DNA from: Bradyrhizobium sp. BRP22 | Lineage (GTDB): Bacteria; Pseudomonadota; Alphaproteobacteria; Rhizobiales; Xanthobacteraceae | Direction: 5' to 3' | NCBI RefSeq assembly: GCF_020194175.1 | Contig: NZ_JADYVX010000009.1 | Span: 62,001-126,000, forward strand | DNA length: 64,000 bases | Shown: positions 9,556 to 18,449 of the stretch, piece after piece | Layout of the letters: each line of letters starts with the position of its first letter | How positions within the stretch are numbered: position 1 is the first letter of the stretch | Position numbers and translations under genes: made by a program | The notes under the pieces: model-generated | What the model was told of the DNA's origin: nothing | What the model saw: only the letters and a program-made list of their open reading frames with translations | The model's database searches: none

Positions 9556-10479
9556 ATGACCAGGCCCCGGGTTCCATCCCTCGTTGCGTTGAGAGCTTTT
9601 GAAGCTGTTGGCCGCACCGGCAGCATGCGTGCCGCTGGCGACGAGTTGGCGGTGAGCCATACGGTCGTTTCGCGTCACATCCAGAATCTCCAGGAAAGCC
9701 TCGGCGTAACGCTCGTCCGGGCCCAAGGTCGCGGCGTCATACTGACCGAGCGAGGTTCGTTTCTCTATGAGCAGTTGTCGCAGGCGTTCGATATCATCGC
9801 GCGCGCCACGGTTGCGGTGCGCCCGCCGTCGCGAACCACTCTGAACATCTGGTGTATTCCCGGCATCGCCAACCGTCGTTTGCTGCAGAGGCTTCCCGAA
9901 CTGACGGACCCACCCAACCGGTGGGAAGTCAACCTGCAGCCGACATTGTCGCACCCCGATCTCTCGCGTGGTGAGGCAGATGCCGAGATCGTCTATGCCG
10001 ACGTGATCACCACGCATCTCGATATCGCGTCCGAGCCTTTGATCCGTCCGAGGGTCTTCCCTGTGGCCAGCCCGAGTTATCTGGCCCGTCATCCCGCCAT
10101 CACGAGCCTGAAGGACCTCGCCTCGATCGCGTTGATCCACGAAGAATCGACGGAGCAGTGGGAGCGCTGGTTTAGACTGGCGGGATTGGTCGATTTGCCG
10201 CAGCTCGGCGGTCAGCGCCTTTGGCATGCCCATCTCGCCATCGAGGCGGCTCGACTGGGGCAGGGCGTGGCGATCGCCAATGACGTCCTTGTCGAGGACG
10301 ACCTTCGCACCGGCGCATTGGTTGAGCTGCTCTCCACCTCCGTTTATATGGGCACGTATCAATTGGTCGCCTTGAAGGAGCGCTGGCGCGACCCGGCGAT
10401 TGTTGCATTGCGGAATTGGCTACAAAATGTGCTGGCCGGCGCACCGAACGGCCGGACCGGTGCATGTGAGTCACCATAA
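9556..10479 (+). CDS. LysR-family transcriptional regulator, GcvA-like
   Basis: A 307-residue LysR-type regulator. The winged helix-turn-helix is at about residues 8-65 (LRAFEAVGRTGSMRAAGDEL ... VSRHIQ), followed by a periplasmic-binding-protein-like effector domain. The opening VPSLVALRAFEAVGR is typical of the GcvA subgroup. The ATG at 9556 matches the usual family start. No clear ribosome site precedes it, and a TTG at 9493 is an in-frame alternative. It lies 68 bp ahead of the aminotransferase and transporter train on the same strand, so control of that train is a reasonable guess. Confidence 0.88.
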   Translation: MTRPRVPSLVALRAFEAVGRTGSMRAAGDELAVSHTVVSRHIQNLQESLGVTLVRAQGRGVILTERGSFLYEQLSQAFDIIARATVAVRPPSRTTLNIWCIPGIANRRLLQRLPELTDPPNRWEVNLQPTLSHPDLSRGEADAEIVYADVITTHLDIASEPLIRPRVFPVASPSYLARHPAITSLKDLASIALIHEESTEQWERWFRLAGLVDLPQLGGQRLWHAHLAIEAARLGQGVAIANDVLVEDDLRTGALVELLSTSVYMGTYQLVALKERWRDPAIVALRNWLQNVLAGAPNGRTGACESP

Positions 10480-10547
10480 CGAGATAATAAAACTGGTTGT
10501 TCGTTCGATACCGCCAACTACGGTCCCCCCAACTTGGGGAAGTAAGT

Positions 10548-11825
10548 ATGGCGCTAAACTCCGAATTGATGTCGCGCAGGCAGTCTGCGGTGGTGCGTGG
10601 TGTTGGTCATGCCACGCCGGTTTTTGTTGACCGGGCACTCAACAGCGAGCTTTGGGACGTCGAGGGGCGACGTTACGTTGATTTTGCCGGTGGTATTGCG
10701 GTTCTCAACACCGGCCATCGCCATCCGCAGGTGATCAAGGCGGTTCGCGATCAGCTCGATCGCTTTACGCATACGTGCTTTCAGGTCGCGCCCTATGATT
10801 CCTATGTTGAACTCGCGGAGCGTCTCAACGCGCTGGTGCCGATCAGCGGGCCGGTAAAGTCGATCCTGCTTACGACCGGTGCCGAGGCTACTGAAAATGC
10901 GGTCAAGATCGCTCGTGCGGCAACCGGCCGCAGCGGAGTCATCGCGTTCACTGGCGGCTTCCATGGGCGCACAGCCTTTGCCTCGGTGATGACGGGAAAA
11001 GTCGTCCCCTACAAGAAGGGTGTCGTTTCTCCTCTGCCCGGCGTGTGGCATGTACCGTTCCCCATCAGCGGCAGCGAGATCAGCGTCGACGACGCGCTGC
11101 GCTACATCGGCTTCATTTTCAAGGCCGATATCGATGCATCTCAGGTGGCGGCGATCATCATCGAACCTGTGCAGGGCGAAGGCGGCTTCCACCAGGCTCC
11201 CCCTGAACTGATGCGCGGGCTGCGCCGCATTTGCGATGAGAATGGAATCGTTCTGATCGCGGACGAGGTTCAGACCGGATTCGGTCGGACCGGGAAAATG
11301 TTCGCGATGGAGCATTACGACGTCAAGCCGGACCTCATCTGTGTCGCGAAAAGCCTTGCCGGCGGTTTGCCGCTATCGGGCGTGATCGGACGTGCCGCGA
11401 TCATGGATGCGGCGGAGCCGGGCGGCCTCGGGGGCACGTATGCCGGCCATCCGCTGGCATGCGCGGCTGCGCTTGCGGTCCTCGATGTGTTCGAACAAGA
11501 AAACCTTCTCAAGCGTGCCAATGAGATCGGCGCCCGCTTGCGTGATGCGATCGACCGCTTCGCGCAGGCCAACCACCTGCTGCCGATTTCCCGGGCTCGT
11601 GGATTGGGGGCGATGATCGCCTTTGATGTGCTCAAGCAGCGGGGAAGCAACGAGCCGGACGCTGAAGCCACCAGTCAGGTCACGAAGCTTGCGCACCAAA
11701 ACGGTCTGATCCTTCTTTCTTGCGGGACGACTGCGAACACGATTCGGATTTTGGTCCCGCTCACGGCATCGGATGAGATCGTCGACGAGGGGCTTTCGAT
11801 CCTCGAATCTTGCCTCGTCGCGTGA
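10548..11825 (+). CDS. Class III PLP aminotransferase, 4-aminobutyrate aminotransferase type
   Basis: A 425-residue class III (omega) aminotransferase that moves an amino group from a terminal amine onto a keto acid using PLP. The cofactor-phosphate site GAEAtEN is near 111-117, the pyridine-binding Asp in IADEVQTGFGRTG at about 239 and the Schiff-base Lys in VAKSLAGGLPLSG at about 268. The whole layout is that of GabT. The ATG at 10548 follows a GGGGAAG site; an earlier in-frame start adds 17 unconserved residues. It is first in a same-strand train with an M20 hydrolase and a peptide transporter, so the true donor may be an imported amino compound and not GABA. Confidence 0.88.
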   Translation: MALNSELMSRRQSAVVRGVGHATPVFVDRALNSELWDVEGRRYVDFAGGIAVLNTGHRHPQVIKAVRDQLDRFTHTCFQVAPYDSYVELAERLNALVPISGPVKSILLTTGAEATENAVKIARAATGRSGVIAFTGGFHGRTAFASVMTGKVVPYKKGVVSPLPGVWHVPFPISGSEISVDDALRYIGFIFKADIDASQVAAIIIEPVQGEGGFHQAPPELMRGLRRICDENGIVLIADEVQTGFGRTGKMFAMEHYDVKPDLICVAKSLAGGLPLSGVIGRAAIMDAAEPGGLGGTYAGHPLACAAALAVLDVFEQENLLKRANEIGARLRDAIDRFAQANHLLPISRARGLGAMIAFDVLKQRGSNEPDAEATSQVTKLAHQNGLILLSCGTTANTIRILVPLTASDEIVDEGLSILESCLVA

Positions 11826-11922
11826 AGAGCCGGGTGGCTCCCATACCCATGCACTACGACCGGCGAAAATCGACCAACGAGAAACATTCGGGTGAATTTA
11901 ACCCTGCGAACAGGAGAGGACC

Positions 11923-13218
11923 TTGGAAACTGAACTGACCAAGACCAACAGTCTTGCGGAAGAGTTGCGCGCTGCGGTCGATCGCAACTTCGACGACCAG
12001 GTGGCTTTCCTCGCACGGCTGGTCCAATTTCGCAGTCTCCGCGGTCAGGAAGCCCCGCTCCAGGCCTGGATGGCCGAGCGTCTGGCCGAGCGCGGCTACA
12101 AGGTCGATCCCTTCAGCCTCGCCGATGTCGATCTGATGAGCCATCCGAAGGCGGCCCCGATGGATGGGATCGATCTTGCCGGCTCGAGACAGGTGGTGGC
12201 GACTTATGACGGCGGCGGAAAGGGACGCAGCCTGATCATGCAGGGCCATATCGACGTGGTGCCGGAAGGTCCGGTCGATTTCTGGGAGTTTCCGCCATTT
12301 GACGGCGTGGTGCGCGACGGCTGGATGCACGGTCGCGGCGCTCAGGACATGAAGGCGGGCGTCTCGGCGATGATCTTTGCGCTCGATGCGATCCGCGCGG
12401 CCGGCTACGCGCCGCAGGGCCGCATTCACTTGCAGACCGTCACCGAGGAGGAGAGCACCGGCAACGGCGCGCTGTCGACATTGATGCGCGGCTATCGCGC
12501 CGACGCGTGCCTGATCCCGGAGCCGATCGGCCATAAGCTTTTACGCGCGCAGGTCGGCGCCATCTGGTTCAGGGTGCGCGTGCGGGGCACGCCGGCCCAT
12601 GTCGCCTACTCCGAGACCGGAACCAGTGCGATCTTGTCGGCCATGCACGTGATCCGCGCGTTTCAGGATTATACCAGGCAGCTCAACGAACAGGCCGTGG
12701 ATCATCCATGGTTCAAGACCGTCAAATCGCCGATCAAGTTCAATGTCGGCATCATCAAGGGCGGCGACTGGGCGAGCTCCACGGCAGCCTGGTGCGAGTT
12801 CGATTGCCGACTCGGCCTGCTTCCCGGCACGACACCGCAGGAGGCGATGCGTGGCATCGAAAAGTGTCTGGCCGATGCACAAAGCACCGACAGCTTCCTG
12901 TCGAGCAATCCGGCTGAGCTGATCTGGAGCGGTTTCCAGGCAGATCCGTCGGTCTGCGAACCCGGAAGCGAAGCCGAGCAGGTGCTCGCCTCGGCGCATC
13001 AAGCGGTTTTCAACGCGCCGATGGAATTGCAGATCGGCACCGCCGTTACCGATACGCGCTACTACAACGTCGACTATGGCATTCCGGCGCTGTGCTACGG
13101 CCATTACGGCATTGGGCCGCACGCCTTCAACGAGCGCGTCGATCTCGAAAGCGTCCGCAAGATTACACTAAGCATCGCGCTCTTCATTGCCAATTGGTGC
13201 GGGCTGAAGAAGCTGTGA
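11923..13218 (+). CDS. M20-family metallohydrolase (ArgE/DapE type deacylase)
   Basis: A 431-residue zinc hydrolase of the M20 family that cleaves N-acyl or peptide bonds of small amino compounds. First metal ligand His 109 and Asp 111 are in GHIDVVPEG, the bridging Asp 142 in GAQDMKAG, and the general-base Glu 175/176 in TEEES. A dimerisation insert and a C-terminal GPHAFNE metal segment are present. The start is a TTG at 11923 with a strong AGGAGAGGA site 2 nt upstream. It lies between the aminotransferase and the Dpp-type transporter, which fits intracellular cleavage of an imported acyl-amino acid or dipeptide. The exact substrate is unknown. Confidence 0.87.
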   Translation: METELTKTNSLAEELRAAVDRNFDDQVAFLARLVQFRSLRGQEAPLQAWMAERLAERGYKVDPFSLADVDLMSHPKAAPMDGIDLAGSRQVVATYDGGGKGRSLIMQGHIDVVPEGPVDFWEFPPFDGVVRDGWMHGRGAQDMKAGVSAMIFALDAIRAAGYAPQGRIHLQTVTEEESTGNGALSTLMRGYRADACLIPEPIGHKLLRAQVGAIWFRVRVRGTPAHVAYSETGTSAILSAMHVIRAFQDYTRQLNEQAVDHPWFKTVKSPIKFNVGIIKGGDWASSTAAWCEFDCRLGLLPGTTPQEAMRGIEKCLADAQSTDSFLSSNPAELIWSGFQADPSVCEPGSEAEQVLASAHQAVFNAPMELQIGTAVTDTRYYNVDYGIPALCYGHYGIGPHAFNERVDLESVRKITLSIALFIANWCGLKKL

Positions 13219-13225
13219 TGGTCGC

Positions 13226-13245
13226 CGCCGCATCTTTATGCGGCG
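13226..13245. promoter_or_regulatory. Intercistronic stem-loop
   Basis: CGCCGCAT and ATGCGGCG form a perfect 8-bp stem around a CTTT loop, between the M20 gene and the binding-protein gene. There is no T-run after it, so it is more likely an mRNA-stability or partial attenuation element than a full terminator. Confidence 0.4.
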
Positions 13246-13287
13246 CGTCTCATCCGAAGAGTTATGTGAACAGGAGTGGGGGGTGTC

Positions 13288-14883
13288 ATGGGAATGAATA
13301 GACGTGAGTTCGGCAAGCTGGGACTGGCCGCAGGAATGGCCAGCGTCGCGGGAATCCCTCTCGGCTTGCAGCGTGCCGCGGGGCAGACGCGCGGCGGCAC
13401 GCTCAACACCATTATCCATCCGGAGCCGGCCATGCTGGTCAGCGCGATCAGTCAGCTCCAGCCGACGCTGACTGTCGGCGGCAAGATCTACGAGAGCCTG
13501 CTGCGCTACGATTTTGACCTGAAGCCGATCCCGGGATTGGCGCAGTCCTGGACCGCCTCACCCGATGGCTTGACTTACACGTTCAAGCTCTTCCCGAACG
13601 TCACCTTCCACGACGGCAAGCCGCTGACGGCCGACGACGTGATCTTCTCGATGACGAAGTTCCTGCCGGAAACCCACGCGCGGGCCCGGCCGATCTTCAC
13701 CCGCATCGAAAGCGCGGAAGCTCCCGATCCGCTGACGGTCGTGTTCAAGCTGAAGTCGCCGTTTTCTCCGTTCCTGGGAGCGTTCGATTGCACCACGGCA
13801 CCGATCGTGCCGAAGCATATCTATGAGGGCACCGACTTCAGGACCAACCCCGCAAATGACAAGGCGATCGGTTGCGGCCCATTCAAGCTGAAGGAATGGG
13901 TGCGGGGATCGCACATTCACCTGGTCAAGCATGAGGGCTATTACCGCGCCGGTGAACCTCATATCGACGAGATCATCTACCGGGTCATTCCCGATGCCGC
14001 GGCGCGTTCGGTCGCGCTCGAGCAAGGAACCGTCAAGCTGACGCAGTGGAGCGACATCGAGCAATACGATGTGGCTCGCCTTGTCAAACTGCCTCATCTC
14101 GACATGACCACGAAGGGATATGAGTACTTCGCGCCGCATCTGTGGCTCGAACTGAACAACCGCATCGCGCCGATGAACGACAAGCGCTTCCGTCAGGCGG
14201 TGATGTACGCGATCGACCGCAAGGCGCTGCTCCAGCGCGTCTACTTCGGTCTCGGGAAGATTGCGACCGGTCCGATCTCGACCAAGACCCGCTTCCACGA
14301 GAAGAACGTCAAGCAGTACGAGCATTCGCCTGACAAGGCAAAGGCTCTTCTCGACGAGATGGGATTGAAGCCGGGCGCGGACGGCAAGCGGATCACCGTT
14401 CCGTTCCTGGTCACGCCATCGGGCGAACTCTATCGCCGCGTCGCGGAATTTCTCCGGCAGTCGCTGCTGCGGGTCGGTATCGACCTGCAGTTTGAAGGCA
14501 CCGACGTCGCGGGCTGGATCCAGAAGGTCAGCAACTGGGAATACTCGATGACGACAAATCTCGTCTATCAGCTCGGGGATCCCGCTGTCGGCGTATCGCG
14601 CACCTACATTTCGTCGAACATCCGCAAGGGCATCATGTTTTCCAACACCGCCGGATATTCCAATCCGGAAGCCGACCGGCTGTTCGAGGAGGCGGCGACA
14701 GCCACGTCGGACGAAAAGCGCCAGGAACTCTATAGCGCGGTGCAGAAGATCCTGGTCGAGGATGTGCCGATCGTGTGGCTGCTGGAACAGGACTTCCCGA
14801 CGTTCACCGACAAGAAGCTCAAGAACGTGACGACGACCGCCATCGGCGTTCACGAAACCTTCGGCGCGGTCCGGTTCGAATGA
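13288..14883 (+). CDS. Dpp/Opp-type ABC transporter substrate-binding protein with Tat-like signal
   Basis: A 531-residue periplasmic binding protein of SBP family 5 (peptides, opines, nickel and related solutes). The N-terminus (NRREFGKLGLAAG) carries a twin-arginine-type export signal. The family core follows, with LAQSWTASPDGLTYTFKLFPNVTFHDGKPLT-type blocks near residues 75-105 and a MNDKRFRQAVMYAIDRKAL block near 300. The start is one of two close ATGs (13288, 13294) after an AGGAG; a GTG at 13276 overlaps the ribosome site and is unlikely. Its stop overlaps the next gene by 4 bp. It supplies ligand to the two permeases downstream. Confidence 0.9.
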   Translation: MGMNRREFGKLGLAAGMASVAGIPLGLQRAAGQTRGGTLNTIIHPEPAMLVSAISQLQPTLTVGGKIYESLLRYDFDLKPIPGLAQSWTASPDGLTYTFKLFPNVTFHDGKPLTADDVIFSMTKFLPETHARARPIFTRIESAEAPDPLTVVFKLKSPFSPFLGAFDCTTAPIVPKHIYEGTDFRTNPANDKAIGCGPFKLKEWVRGSHIHLVKHEGYYRAGEPHIDEIIYRVIPDAAARSVALEQGTVKLTQWSDIEQYDVARLVKLPHLDMTTKGYEYFAPHLWLELNNRIAPMNDKRFRQAVMYAIDRKALLQRVYFGLGKIATGPISTKTRFHEKNVKQYEHSPDKAKALLDEMGLKPGADGKRITVPFLVTPSGELYRRVAEFLRQSLLRVGIDLQFEGTDVAGWIQKVSNWEYSMTTNLVYQLGDPAVGVSRTYISSNIRKGIMFSNTAGYSNPEADRLFEEAATATSDEKRQELYSAVQKILVEDVPIVWLLEQDFPTFTDKKLKNVTTTAIGVHETFGAVRFE

Positions 14884-15902
14884 GCGTCGTCGCCATCACC
14901 CGGTATGGCGGCCGCTTGTCGGCCTACGTGCTGGGCGCAGCCTCCGGAGCGGTGAAGATCATCGGCGTGATCCTGGTCATCGCGACCTTCAACTTCATCC
15001 TCGTTCACGCGGCGCCGGGCGACCCGGCGCAGGTGATCGCCGGACAAAGCGGCGCCGCCGACGAAACATTGCTGCGCCAGATACGGTCGGCCTATGGCCT
15101 TGATCAGCCGTACCTGGTGCAACTGGCGAGCTCCTTGAAGAAAACGCTGACGCTCGATCTCGGCTATTCCTATCGGCAGCAGCGTACAGTGTTGTCGCTG
15201 CTGCTCGAGCGGCTGCCGGCGACGTTGCTGCTCACCGGTACGGCGTTCATCTTGTCGCTCGTCTTTGGCACGGCGCTCGGAACGATCGCCGGCACACGGG
15301 CGGGAAAATGGTCCGACACCTTCTTTACCATTGTCTCGCTGCTGCTTTATGCCTTGCCGGTGTTCTGGCTCGGCCTGATGCTCGTGCTGCTGTTCTCCGT
15401 GCAGCTCAACTGGCTTCCGCCCTTCGGCTACGTGACTGTCGGCGTCGAGATGACGACGTGGCAGCGCATCGCGGATATTGCCTGGCACATGGTGCTGCCG
15501 ACCTTGTCGCTGGCCGCGGTCTATCTCGCGATCTACGCCAGGCTGATGCGTTCCTCGATCATCGAGGTCAAGCAGCAGGATTTCATCAAGACCGCGCGCG
15601 CCAAAGGCGTGACCGAGTCCCGGATCGTGATGCACCATCTGCTTCGCAATGCGATCCTGCCCGTGATCACGGTTGCCGGAATGCAGGCCGGCGGCGTGGT
15701 AGGCGGCGCGGTGGTCGTCGAGACGGTGTTTGCCTGGCCCGGCCTGGGGCGGCTGATCTATGACGCCGTGCTGCAGCGCGACTATCCGGTCATGCAGGGC
15801 ATCTTCCTGATCATGTCGATTGTCGTGATCGGGCTGAACCTGCTCACCGAGGCGGTCTATCGCATGGTCGATCCGCGCATCTCGGTAAGGAGCGTGACGT
15901 GA
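14880..15902 (+). CDS. Dpp-type ABC transporter permease 1 (DppB family)
   Basis: A 340-residue inner-membrane permease with six predicted helices. It has the DppB-type N-terminal block VHAAPGDPAQVIAG and the EAA loop (IKTARAKGVTESRIVMHHLLRNA) that contacts the ATPase. The ATG at 14880 overlaps the preceding TGA as ATGA, so it is translationally coupled to the binding-protein gene, and its stop overlaps the next gene's GTG. It forms the channel with the following permease. Confidence 0.9.
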   Translation: MSVVAITRYGGRLSAYVLGAASGAVKIIGVILVIATFNFILVHAAPGDPAQVIAGQSGAADETLLRQIRSAYGLDQPYLVQLASSLKKTLTLDLGYSYRQQRTVLSLLLERLPATLLLTGTAFILSLVFGTALGTIAGTRAGKWSDTFFTIVSLLLYALPVFWLGLMLVLLFSVQLNWLPPFGYVTVGVEMTTWQRIADIAWHMVLPTLSLAAVYLAIYARLMRSSIIEVKQQDFIKTARAKGVTESRIVMHHLLRNAILPVITVAGMQAGGVVGGAVVVETVFAWPGLGRLIYDAVLQRDYPVMQGIFLIMSIVVIGLNLLTEAVYRMVDPRISVRSVT

Positions 15903-16750
15903 GGCGCGCGCTGAACACCCTGGCATCCTTCCTTCGGCATCCGGCCGGCGTCATCGGACTGGTCATCCTGATCGGAGTCGTCGTGCTGGCGATCGTGGCG
16001 CCGACCCTGTTTCCTGTCGATCCCTGGGATATGGTCGCTGCGCCGTTTCAGCCGCCGTTCGATGGCGAGACGTGGCTCGGCTCCGACATGCTCGGCCGCG
16101 ATGTTGCCGCCTGCATTGCCTATGGCGCACGGGTCTCGCTGCTCATCGGCGTGTCGTCGACACTTGCCGCGCTCGTGATCGGCGTCACCGTGGGAGCTGT
16201 TGCCGGCTATTTCGGCGGCCGGGTCGACGAAGTCCTGATGCGCTTCGTCGAACTGTTCCAGACGATTCCGGGCTTCATCCTTGCCATCCTGCTGGTGGCG
16301 ACGCTCGGGCCTTCACTGACCAACGTGATCCTCGCCATCGGTGCCGTGAGCTGGCCTCAGCTCGCCCGGCTCACGCGCGCCGAATTCCTGCGGCTGCGCA
16401 GCAGGGAATTCGTGCAGGCCGCGGTCTGCCAGGGACAGCCGCCGCTGTCGGTGGTGTTGCGTCACATCCTGCCGAACGCCGTGTCGCCGATCATCGTCAC
16501 TGGCTCGCTGATGATCGCGAGCTCCATCCTGATCGAAAGCGCGCTGAGCTTCATGGGGCTCGGCGACCCCAATCTGATGTCGTGGGGTTTCATGATCGGG
16601 GCGTCCCGTTCGGTGATGCGCCAGGCGTGGTGGATGAGCGTGTTCCCCGGCATAGCCATCTTCCTCACCGTGCTGGCGATCAACCTCGTTGGCGAAGGAC
16701 TGAACGATACCCTGAACCCGAGATTGTCGCGGAAGGCGCGAGGGGCATGA
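15899..16750 (+). CDS. Dpp-type ABC transporter permease 2 (DppC family)
   Basis: A 283-residue DppC-type permease. The family N-terminal segment includes GSDMLGRDV (about 61-69), and the EAA loop is FVQAAVCQGQPPLSVVLRHILPN. About six helices are predicted. The GTG start at 15899 overlaps the previous stop in a GTGA junction, and the next gene starts inside its stop codon. The Cys-Gln (AVCQG) pair in the EAA loop is a little unusual, since most homologues have Ala-Arg-Ala there. Confidence 0.9.
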   Translation: MRRALNTLASFLRHPAGVIGLVILIGVVVLAIVAPTLFPVDPWDMVAAPFQPPFDGETWLGSDMLGRDVAACIAYGARVSLLIGVSSTLAALVIGVTVGAVAGYFGGRVDEVLMRFVELFQTIPGFILAILLVATLGPSLTNVILAIGAVSWPQLARLTRAEFLRLRSREFVQAAVCQGQPPLSVVLRHILPNAVSPIIVTGSLMIASSILIESALSFMGLGDPNLMSWGFMIGASRSVMRQAWWMSVFPGIAIFLTVLAINLVGEGLNDTLNPRLSRKARGA

Positions 16751-18402
16751 CGGACGAACCGCTGCTTTCAATCGAAAATCTGTCCGTTGCCTTGCCCAAG
16801 GGCGGCGATCGCCAGTTTGCGGTGGAAAACGTCTCGCTTGCCGTGCGCCGCAACGAGATCGTTTGCCTGGTCGGCGAGTCCGGTTCGGGCAAGTCGATCA
16901 CCGCGCATGCCGTGCTTCGGCTGCTGCCGCCCGGTCTTGATGTCGCCGCTGGCGCCATCCGGTTCAAGGATACGGACCTTGCGCGGGCGGATGAAGGGAC
17001 CATGCGGGCGCTGCGGGGCGGCCCGATCTCGATGATCTTCCAGGAGCCGCTTAGCGCGCTCAATCCGTTGACGCGTGTCGGCCAGCAGATCGCGGAAGCC
17101 ATCATCACGCACGCCGGCGCGAAGCTGTCCGGCTCCGAGGTCGACGCGCGTGTCATCGAACTGATCGCGGCCGTCGGCTTGCCCGATCCGCCCGCGCTTG
17201 CTCGCAGCTATCCATTCCAGCTTTCCGGCGGTCAGCGCCAGCGCATCATGATCGCGATCGCGATGGCGAACGAGCCGGCACTCCTGCTCGCCGACGAGCC
17301 GACCACTGCGCTTGACGTCACCACGCAGAAGCAAATCCTCGCACTGGTCCGGCGGTTGCAGGCCGAGCGAGGCATGGGCGTCCTGTTCATCACACACGAC
17401 TTCGGCGTTGTCGCTGATATCGCCGACCGCGTCGTGGTGATGCGCAATGGCTGTGTGGTTGAGCAGGGCGCGGTCGATGAAGTGCTCCGCGCTCCGAAGA
17501 ATGACTACACCAAGGCACTCATTGCGGCCGTGCCGGGTGGCCGGCCCGCCTCGATGCGCGGCCACGCTTTGGGGACCGATCCGCTGTTGGTCGCCCGTGG
17601 TCTCAACAAGGTGTTCACATCGCGTCAGGGCGTTTTCAGGCCGGTGCGACGGGTGCCGGCCGTGCAGGACGTCGCCCTCACGTTGCGGCCACGCGAGACG
17701 GTCGCTGTCGTCGGCGAGTCCGGATCCGGCAAGTCGACGCTCGCACGCATGATCATGCGGCTGATCGAGCCCGATACCGGCGCGATCGATTTCGATGGGG
17801 TGGACTTTCTCAAATTGAAAGGCGTGCAGTTGCGCGCCATGCGCCGCAAGGTGCAGATCGTCTTTCAGGATCCCTTTGCGGCCCTCGACCCACGACAAAA
17901 GGTCGGCGAAGCCATCGCGCGCGGACCGATGACCTATGGAACGCCGCCAGTCGACGCGATTGCGGAAGCAAAGCGGCTGTTGGCGCGAGTGGGCCTGAAG
18001 GAGAGCGCCTACGAGCGTTATCCTCATGAATTCTCGGGCGGGCAGCGCCAGCGCATCTGCATCGCGCGCGCGATCGCTTTGAAGCCGCTGGTGCTGGTTG
18101 CGGACGAGGCCGTTTCGGCGCTCGACGTTTCAGTGCAACAGCACATCCTGGAATTGCTGGCGGAATTGCGCGAGGAAATGAGCCTGGCGATGCTGTTCAT
18201 CACGCACGATCTGCGCGTCGCATCCGAGATTGCCGACAGGATCGTCGTGATGCGGCGCGGCGAAATCGTCGAGCAGGGTGAGACGCAATCGGTATTCGGC
18301 GCGCCGCAGCACGCTTACACCCGCGAACTGCTCGAGGCCATCCCAGGGCGTTCGCTGTTCGGTCGGCCGCACGAGCCGTCGGCCAATCTGCGTTTTGCTT
18401 AG
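16747..18402 (+). CDS. Fused Dpp-type ABC transporter ATPase (DppD-DppF)
   Basis: A 551-residue protein with two complete ATPase domains in tandem. The first has Walker A GESGSGKS at about 43-50, then LSGGQRQR and [11 protein letters not shown]. The second has Walker [10 protein letters not shown] near 323-331, then FSGGQRQR and [11 protein letters not shown]. The second Walker B has Asp-Glu-Ala in place of the usual Asp-Glu-Pro. The ATG at 16747 lies in an ATGA overlap with the preceding permease. Together with the three genes before it, this makes a self-contained importer for a peptide- or opine-like solute. Confidence 0.92.
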   Translation: MTDEPLLSIENLSVALPKGGDRQFAVENVSLAVRRNEIVCLVGESGSGKSITAHAVLRLLPPGLDVAAGAIRFKDTDLARADEGTMRALRGGPISMIFQEPLSALNPLTRVGQQIAEAIITHAGAKLSGSEVDARVIELIAAVGLPDPPALARSYPFQLSGGQRQRIMIAIAMANEPALLLADEPTTALDVTTQKQILALVRRLQAERGMGVLFITHDFGVVADIADRVVVMRNGCVVEQGAVDEVLRAPKNDYTKALIAAVPGGRPASMRGHALGTDPLLVARGLNKVFTSRQGVFRPVRRVPAVQDVALTLRPRETVAVVGESGSGKSTLARMIMRLIEPDTGAIDFDGVDFLKLKGVQLRAMRRKVQIVFQDPFAALDPRQKVGEAIARGPMTYGTPPVDAIAEAKRLLARVGLKESAYERYPHEFSGGQRQRICIARAIALKPLVLVADEAVSALDVSVQQHILELLAELREEMSLAMLFITHDLRVASEIADRIVVMRRGEIVEQGETQSVFGAPQHAYTRELLEAIPGRSLFGRPHEPSANLRFA

Positions 18403-18449
18403 CGGACAATAGCCTTGCCGGACGAAAACTGAAAACAGGGCGCAATGAC

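Noticed and set aside
8653..10362. Long minus-strand open frame of 569 codons opposite the hydrolase and LysR genes
   Set aside because: It covers two well-supported plus-strand genes and their gap, and its translation has no recognisable motif. Long antisense frames are common in high-GC DNA.
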